A stretch of DNA of 64,000 nucleotides, taken from contig CM072513.1 in NCBI GenBank assembly GCA_036898135.1, positions 81,167,463-81,231,462 of the forward strand. The letters are read 5' to 3'. The position numbers and the translations under genes were made by a program. Shown piece after piece: positions 57,664 through 64,000 of the stretch. The DNA comes from Oncomelania hupensis (Eukaryota > Mollusca > Gastropoda > Littorinimorpha > Pomatiopsidae). The notes below the pieces were generated by a model. The model saw only the letters and a program-made list of their open reading frames with translations, was not told the DNA's origin and searched no databases. How positions within the stretch are numbered: position 1 is the first letter of the stretch; each line of letters begins with the position of its first letter.

Positions 57664-58458
57664 ATTCCTATCCTATCCTATCCGATCCCTTAACTCAGAG
57701 GTCGTAGGGGCACCACAGATGATTGTGTAACCAGCTTACTCCATCTTTCCCTGTCCTCAGCAATCCTGATGGTTTCGCTCAATGTCAAACCAGTTCATTC
57801 TCGAATGTTTTCCTCCCACCTCTTTTTCGGTCTCCCTCTTCTTCTACCTCCTTGCACTGTGCCTTGCAGGATGGTCTTTGCAAGACCTGAAGATCCGGTG
57901 ACGTGGCGGACTTCGTCGTTGGTGAAGTGCTGGGTATAGGAAATGCACAGAAGTCTTCTGTAGCACCTCATCTCCATGCTTTGTATTCTTCGTTGTAGAT
58001 CTGCTGTGAGGGTCCATGTTTCCAAGCGTATAGGAAGATGGAGATGACAAGGGAGCGCAGCAGTCTTACCTTGGAATGTAGGTTGATGGTCCCACGGACC
58101 TTTATAATTAGTAATAAAGGTCCGTGGATGGTCCTGTCTTTCCACATGGGCTTCAACCTCGCCAGGGCAGCGGTTGTTTATGCAATCCTGGAGAGGGTTT
58201 CATGGCGGGACCCATTGTCTGATACAATGGCTCCTAAATATTTGAAGCTATGCACTATGTTGAGGGATTGGCCTTGGACTTTGATGTCCGTGTTAATGCC
58301 ATTGGTGTTGTTGGTCATCATTTTGGTTTTCTCTGCACTTATTTCCATTGTATAGGCTTTGGAGGTGGTGTCTAGCCTCTGTACCAGCTGTTCAAGTTCT
58401 TGTTCATCTCCAGCCAATCCATCAATGTCATCCGCAAAACGAAGGTTGGAGATTGCAT
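57664..58458 (-). mobile_element. RTE-type LINE 3' fragment, copy F
   Basis: The minus strand reads [55 protein letters not shown] and then the basic tail GGRRRGRPKKRWEENIRE. It ends in GGATA units (plus strand CCTATCCTATCCTATCC, about 57667). It is very similar to copy E, in opposite orientation and tail to tail with it. A 34-bp palindrome is inserted at 58093. Confidence 0.9.
58093..58126. mobile_element. 34-bp palindrome with 8-bp target duplication
   Basis: Arms CACGGACCTTTAT and ATAAAGGTCCGTG are perfect 13-bp inverted repeats around an 8-bp centre. They are flanked by perfect GATGGTCC duplications (58085-58092 and 58127-58134). Copies B and E of the same LINE lack the insertion, so the empty site is known. 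Confidence 0.88.
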
Positions 58459-59274
58459 TTTATTGTATTAATTTTTTTAAAAACTATTTATTTATTTCAT
58501 TATTTAAATATTTTAATTAATTTCAAAAATTTATTTTTAATTTTATTTTACTTTATTTGTTTATCCATTGACTCGAGATTCTAGATTCTATTTCAAGAAG
58601 CTCATAATTATCGTAGGAAGACTATCTTTTGACGTGATAGAGCTCCCTAGCAGGCACAGGTGCTCTGCGCAGCAGCGACTATAATATGTTGACGTAGGCC
58701 TATACATATATGTTGGCTGCAACTAAAATCTAAATTTTACGTTTTTAAAGTAGTGGCCACATTTGGCTTACGTTTTACGGCTTATGCATTGGGGTATGTG
58801 ATTTTTCACTGACCGGAATTTTGTTGGGTGGCCACACATTATGAGTTTGGTGGCCACATTATTTGACGGCCTACTAGTTACCATTATCACGAGATAATTA
58901 AAATTAACCCGTGTTCTGAGTAATTTACAGAGATACCGGTAATTAATCCACAGTGTTAATTAATAATTATCAGTATTTGCCACGCATTAATCCATGATAA
59001 TTACAAATATCAGCAACATTTTTTTTTTTACAAATAACACGGAAACATTGACATTATCAAGTGAAAATTACATTACATTCGGTTTTGGCCTATTTCCAGA
59101 CAGATTGCTAGAGCCAAAATTGAAAACTACATTAACATATGTTAACATATTTGTAATTATCAGGTTTTGGCGCTATAGTAGGCCGCCATAGCAGTGGTAC
59201 GAAGCTGGTTGACGGTCTAGTTCAGTGCCGAAAACGAACCATAATTCACAACATACCAAACAGGACCCGATGTA
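58459..59274. other. No gene seen
   Basis: AT-rich, with a poly-T/A patch near 58465-58560. No supportable feature. Confidence 0.3.
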
Positions 59275-59332
<58 letters not shown>

Positions 59333-59854
59333 ATTATTAAGGATTTATATAGCGCACTAATCTCGCGTCTCGCCGTACTTGACCAGACTCTAGGCGCTGG
59401 CCAATAGAGGATCTAACTCAAACCGCCCGAGACGCCCACGTGAACTGAGCACTATCCTGGCCAGCCAGGGATGGGGGAGAAGGACCAAGAGCATGCTGGG
59501 TGTGTTCTTGTTACCGGCACTCACCCGTCTAGGACATAAGCGTCAGGATCTTAAAGTCCGTTACGATTGAATCACAGGCGCTTGTATCTGGACACGCGAG
59601 CGCCTATGCCTGTGACGCGTCTCCCTTTGGTTATGCGTCACAGGCATAGGCGCTCGCGTGTCCAGATACAAGCGCCTGTGGATTGAATGTATGCGACACA
59701 CAGACTAGACCTCGGTTTATACTCTCATCCGAAGGAGTAGGAAACGGTAGTAAAGTGTCTTTTCCCAGGGACACAACACAATGGCCCGGACAGGGCTCGA
59801 ACCCGGTACCTTCAGATCCGCAAGCCAAAACACTACCATTAGACCACCGGTGCC
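59275..59854 (-). repeat. tRNA-derived SINE with (AAT)n tail, carrying a palindrome
   Basis: On the minus strand the tRNA-like head spans about 59854-59782 (GGCACCGGTGGTCTAATGG box A region and GGGTTCGAGCCC box B). The body ends in GATTAGTGCGCTATATAAAT at about 59340, and the tail is (AAT)n at 59275-59334. A 108-bp palindromic element interrupts the body at 59573-59680. Confidence 0.75.
59573..59680. mobile_element. Palindromic element, 108 bp, with 8-bp target duplication
   Basis: CACAGGCGCTTGTATCTGGA at the left and its exact inverse at the right. The arms run almost to the centre (CATAGGCGCTCGCG pairs with CGCGAGCGCCTATG). The flanks are a perfect 8-bp duplication, GATTGAAT (59565-59572 and 59681-59688). 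Same family as 54838-55053. Confidence 0.92.
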
Positions 59855-60159
59855 TCTTACGTGTAACAGGGGAAACGCCCCATTATACCCCTTCGAACGA
59901 GAGTATAAACCAAGATCTAGTGTATGCACGCATTCCAATCGCACGGACTTTAGAGGTCCAGCTGACGGCTCGTGTCCTAGACAGGTGAATGCCAGCAACA
60001 TAGAATGGCATATATAGGTATAGTAGTAAAATCGTGCTTTACGCCCTAAGACACGACGTGGTGGACACAGGACGCGAATGATATAAATAAGCCCAGCGAT
60101 ATCTATCTATCAAAACATGCATTTATGTTTCTTCTTCCTCACCACCCCTACCTTAATCC

Positions 60160-60466
60160 TGGTCGCCCAGGACAGTGCTCACTTGTATGGAGCGTCAGAC
60201 GCTGCACCAAAGGCAGCAAATGCGCGCCTCAGGCTCCTTGAGTTAGATCCTGTATCAACCAACGCCTTGAGCAGCTCTTGGAACTGTAGATTATAGACAC
60301 ACGACACCAAAGCGTATAGGCGACTTACTGGTCACATTATTCTGACACCAGCGAACCAGTTGATGGTAAGGAGAAAATAATATGGTCACACATTGGCCAA
60401 TCCGGGATTCGAACCAGGTACCTTTCGGTTACTAGTAAGACGCTCTACCAACTGAGCTACCCGGCC
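60160..60466 (-). repeat. tRNA-derived SINE with tRNA-Thr(AGU)-like head
   Basis: Minus strand 60466-60394: GGCCGGGTAGCTCAGTTGGT (box A) and TGGTTCGAATCCCGG (box B). The acceptor stem pairs at six of seven positions, and loop CTAGTAA would present AGU; the anticodon stem pairs poorly. Towards low coordinates the body contains the GCGTTGG...CAAGAGCTGCTCAAGGCG module shared with other SINEs here. Limits on that side are approximate. Confidence 0.55.
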
Positions 60467-61206
60467 CCTCGCAGCTCTTGATGAACGATGTAATAAAATA
60501 AATAAAAATTTTCAACGATTTTTTTTCTACGTTTATTTGTTTGTTTATTACCCCTTCGCTGGCAGTAGGCCTATAACAAATATCACAATTATTGAAAATT
60601 AATCAGGTTCTATGCCGCTGGTCCGGATATAGGCTACTTCTCATAATTATTTTGGTATTGATTATGTTGTTACTGATGACGACGACGGCAAGAATGGCAA
60701 CCTTACGGCAACGACGACGACGACCATGACGTTGATAATGGTGATGATAATGGCAGTTGTACCAACGACGACGACGATGATGAGGAAGATTATGACGATG
60801 ATGATGATAATAGCTGCAACAACGACGATGACGATGATGATGATGAAGGCGACAACGACGACAACAATAATTATGATGGTGGTGGTGATGGTGATAGTCT
60901 TTTAATGTGGTAACAATGCAATTCACCCTCCACCTCTCTCCTTCCCACCCCATTCCCCCTTCCCCCCCAATTTTTTTTTAATAAAACACAAATAAAAAAT
61001 AATAAAGATAAATAAATAAATAGATAACATTTGAAACCCAAGCCCAAGTACAGAACATAAAATGGAAATGTTATAATTGCAATTATGATCACATGGAGAA
61101 GACTGAACACGAATGTATAAATAATTAATAACTGTTAAAGCGTATAAATATCTCCACACTGAAGGGCATGAACGCAGCGCTAGTGGGAGGAAGATAGAAA
61201 CATAAA
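60467..61206. other. Degenerate GAC/GAT trinucleotide stretch; no gene
   Basis: 60660-60900 is a degenerate GAC/GAT/AAC array. The His/Arg/Asp-rich frames it opens on either strand are not genes. Confidence 0.6.
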
Positions 61207-61331
<125 letters not shown>

Positions 61332-61577
61332 ACAATACTTTTACTTCTCCACTTTCACTCAACACATCGTAGGTACTCCAAATACTTTTTAAGAACATTG
61401 ACTAGCAAAAAGAAAACGCATTCAATGGAAAGAAAATTGTATGCTGATTCCAATGGTGTATTTGTTTTTTTGTTTTTTTCTGTATGTGCATTATTTTAAA
61501 AACGACGGGTTCTTGTTTATTTAATTTACGTCCGCTTTTTTTTGTCCCCGAACTTGAAATTGCACATTTTGACTTTT

Positions 61578-61848
61578 TGTGAAGAAACGGAAACTCCGAT
61601 GGTATGGCCACGTCACCAGATCATCCGGCCTTGCAAAGACCATTCTGCAAGGCACAGTGCAAGGAGGTAGAAGAAGAGGGAGACCGAAAAAGAGGTGGGA
61701 GGACAACATTCGAGAATGGACTGGTTTGACACTGAGCGAAGCCATCAGGGCTGCTGAGGACAGAGAAAGATGGAGTATGCTGGTTAAACGATCATCTGTG
61801 GTGCCCCTACGACCTCCGGGTTACGGGACAGGATAGGATAGGACTTTT
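61578..61848 (+). mobile_element. RTE-type LINE 3' fragment, copy G
   Basis: One open frame reads KKRKLRWYGHVTRSSGLAKT, GGRRRGRPKKRWEDNIREW and on to PPGYGTG, the intact C-terminus of the family. It then ends GGACAGGATAGGATAGGA. The best-preserved tail in the window. Confidence 0.9.
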
Positions 61849-62439
61849 TCTGACCCTTGCCAGATATTAAATGTGATAGTGAATGATCATTAAGTCACTT
61901 TTCTAGAGGGTCTTTGTTTCATACAACAAAAATAATGTAGGTTTATCCCCTGAAAAAAAAAAATTCCTTAAGCACATCAATCCTTAAAATCATGAAAAAT
62001 GCAAAAACTGTGTAACAAACGAACTGAAACGTCAACGCGACATATGTGAAACAATATAATTTCACAACTCGTCTTCGAACTGCCCTACAGAAAAGTATAA
62101 TATATATAACAAATCTTAGCTAGGATATCAGACAAATAACATTCGTGCAATCCTTTCACACAGTGACTTTGGCAAATGAAATATGAGATCAGATATTTTT
62201 GTACAGCTCAGGGAAAAAACAACCAGGTGTGTTTCTAGATTTCTGCGAAATATTGTCCACAGAATTTGCCCTCAGACATATTTCAGGTAGTTACTAAATG
62301 CTATGGAATATACCATTATAGTTCCTAATTGCAGTTTACCCCTTGGGGTCATGAGCAATCTTGCCACTGTAGATTGTTCAAACCTATAAAGGGAACAGTG
62401 AAAGCCACAGTTGAAAACTTGTCTTTCCTTTATAGGCAA
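61849..62439. other. No gene seen
   Basis: AT-rich, no supportable feature. Confidence 0.3.
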
Positions 62440-63045
62440 GACGCTTCACTGCGGCAACAGTACCCCCGTTGGAGTGCCGGGGGTTTTCAGTATAAATAGT
62501 ATCCCCACTTTATGGAAATTTAGTGCTTTAAATTCCCACTGTCGCTGTCTTCCTCATTTACTCTTTCCTATTCTTGCTCTGTCCTTCACTCTGCTATACT
62601 ATCTTCTTCTTCGCTAGATCAATGACCTACCTTTTTTCTTGAAAACTCTTCCTGGACAAGACTCCTTGTTTGTGTATGAGGTCTGTTGGATCAGCTTGGG
62701 AGTGCTGGACGCTTTCTGCCGGGTGGTCACTAGGGCTTCCTATGAATGTACTATTTAGCACTATAGGCATTTTATATGTATGTGTTTGGTTGATGATTTA
62801 TAATGATGTTTGTATTCTATTTTGTTTTTGTAACCGGGGTGTTCGCGTAGTTGAGGTCAACCCTCAGCCGTCCCCCGCGTGGGATGTCTTTATTGTAAAG
62901 TGACTGGCCGGTGGAGGGCATTCAATTTTCCCACTGGGGTTGTTTCAGCAGATCTTTTATGCGGATCGGGGGTTGTCCGGTCCTGATTTGGCTCGGAAGA
63001 GTCCGCTGGACCTAAAGCAACAATAAATCAATCAATAAATCAATC
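62440..63045 (+). repeat. Interspersed repeat X, copy 2 (uninterrupted)
   Basis: Matches the split copy at 43915-46025. A frame at 62670-62903 and its counterpart at 45827-45537 (minus) both read GSAWE(C/Y)WT-S, GILYVCV and ILFCFC ... PAWDVFIV. The element ends in AATAAATCAATC units at about 63023-63045. Confidence 0.7.
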
Positions 63046-63694
63046 CTAATTGCAGTTGAAATCACAAACGTGTGCATGTTAGGTTATGCTGCACTATATG
63101 GGTGACAAACTGGATGGATCTTGGATTACTGCAACTATACTTTATACACAATGTAATGAGGACAAGTATGTGGCGTATCATTGTTTAGTGTTAAACAATG
63201 ATTTGATTTATTCGGCTTTGAGCGACCTTGGGATATACTCTTGATGACAAAACTAAGTCAATCCACATTAAATGTAAAAGATTAAATTTTGACATTTACC
63301 AATAGAACATAACGAGATGAAGCTTTCTTCAGAATGAAAAATACACACACACGCAAACACACACCCGCACACACACACACACACCCACGCACACACACAC
63401 ACGCGCGCGCACGCACGCGCCCACACACTCACACAAGCACACATAAACAAACGCGCGCGCGCACAATCCCCACCGATCTCCCCTTGAGAACACACTGCGT
63501 AGATGATCGAGGGTCGCCGAAGTTAGAGGCGAAAGTAATACTCGACGAGTGTGGCATCTTCAAAACGAATGTAAACAGTCAAATACGTTTCATTATATAG
63601 CATACTAATTGCGAGATCCAAACAAGCAGATAATGAAGGTTATCATAAAATGCAAGCAAATTTACATTTTCTCAAAACTGGTTTCGTTGGAATT

Positions 63695-63735
<41 letters not shown>

Positions 63736-64000
63736 GGTCATCACACGACGGAGTCCCACAGGGTCCACATCACACAAGGTTGGTTCTGTACTCTGGTAGT
63801 GGACAACAACGAGGAAAATCCTAGTCTTTGTTAGCGGAAAATAATGACAATTTCATTTGTTTGTCATGGGGATGGCAACTATTGTCAATAAAGTCATAAA
63901 TTAAAGTACAAACTCACTTTTAATTGGTGAGTGCTGCTACGGAACAGACGACGGTGCATCAATCATTGTTAACCACGGAATTTCATACGGTGTTTATTGG
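63046..64000. other. (AC)n/(CG)n tract, poly-T and unassigned sequence
   Basis: 63340-63465 is AC-rich with CGCG runs, able to adopt left-handed DNA. 63699-63735 is a T homopolymer of about 37 bp. No gene seen up to the right edge. Confidence 0.6.

Noticed and set aside
60394..60466. Functional tRNA-Thr gene
   Set aside because: Anticodon stem pairs poorly and the unit adjoins SINE body sequence.
60603..60953. His/Arg-rich frame
   Set aside because: Degenerate GAC/GAT repeat read on the minus strand.

Overview
The window is animal nuclear DNA: split genes with GT-AG introns, dense interspersed repeats and long simple-sequence tracts. Four conserved genes are recognisable, all at the protein level: DRC7 (N-terminal exons only), EIF4A3 (complete), FIBP (complete) and FBXO48 (two coding exons). 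The repeat content (RTE-type LINEs with GGATA tails, several tRNA-derived SINE families, many small hairpin elements) is typical of lophotrochozoans. A mollusc, probably a gastropod, is my best inference; no sequence feature proves it.

Layout. 0.2-1.6 kb: two DRC7 exons (minus). 2.4-2.7 kb: a large foldback repeat. 5.0-19.5 kb: EIF4A3 (minus), eleven coding exons whose splice phases all match, 405 aa. Its introns carry a 5S-rRNA-like SINE, a solo LTR, a TIR transposon with a zinc-finger ORF, two more zinc-finger relics and a separate unrecognised two-exon gene (99 aa). 19.53-19.66 kb: a 132-bp head-to-head promoter shared with FIBP. 19.66-34.07 kb: FIBP (plus), nine coding exons, 363 aa. Its introns hold a 5'-truncated LINE, RTE fragments, two solo LTRs, a 1.2-kb TIR element, a long GAT array and decayed tandem copies of two of its own exons. 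38.9-40.0 kb: an FBXO48-like F-box gene (minus).

42-63 kb is a nested transposon cluster. The centrepiece is a full-length LTR retrotransposon (46397-54549). It has 1554-bp LTRs that differ at one base by eye, a 5-bp target duplication and one uninterrupted 1502-aa Gag-Pol frame. Its domains are of Ty3/gypsy type, but the integrase precedes the reverse transcriptase, the order usual for Ty1/copia. This is the arrangement reported for Gmr1-like elements. It sits inside the endonuclease region of an older RTE LINE, and that LINE also contains a tRNA-derived SINE and a palindromic element. A solo LTR of the same family lies just upstream in opposite orientation, itself inserted in another repeat.

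The host genes are housekeeping or ciliary: DRC7 in the axonemal nexin-dynein regulatory complex, eIF4A3 in the exon junction complex, FIBP as an FGF1-binding intracellular protein, and FBXO48 as a putative SCF substrate adaptor. They form no pathway with each other. The only structural link is the EIF4A3/FIBP divergent promoter. The young LTR element, the small palindromes with clean 8-bp duplications and the SINE with a 12-bp duplication suggest that several transposon classes were active recently.
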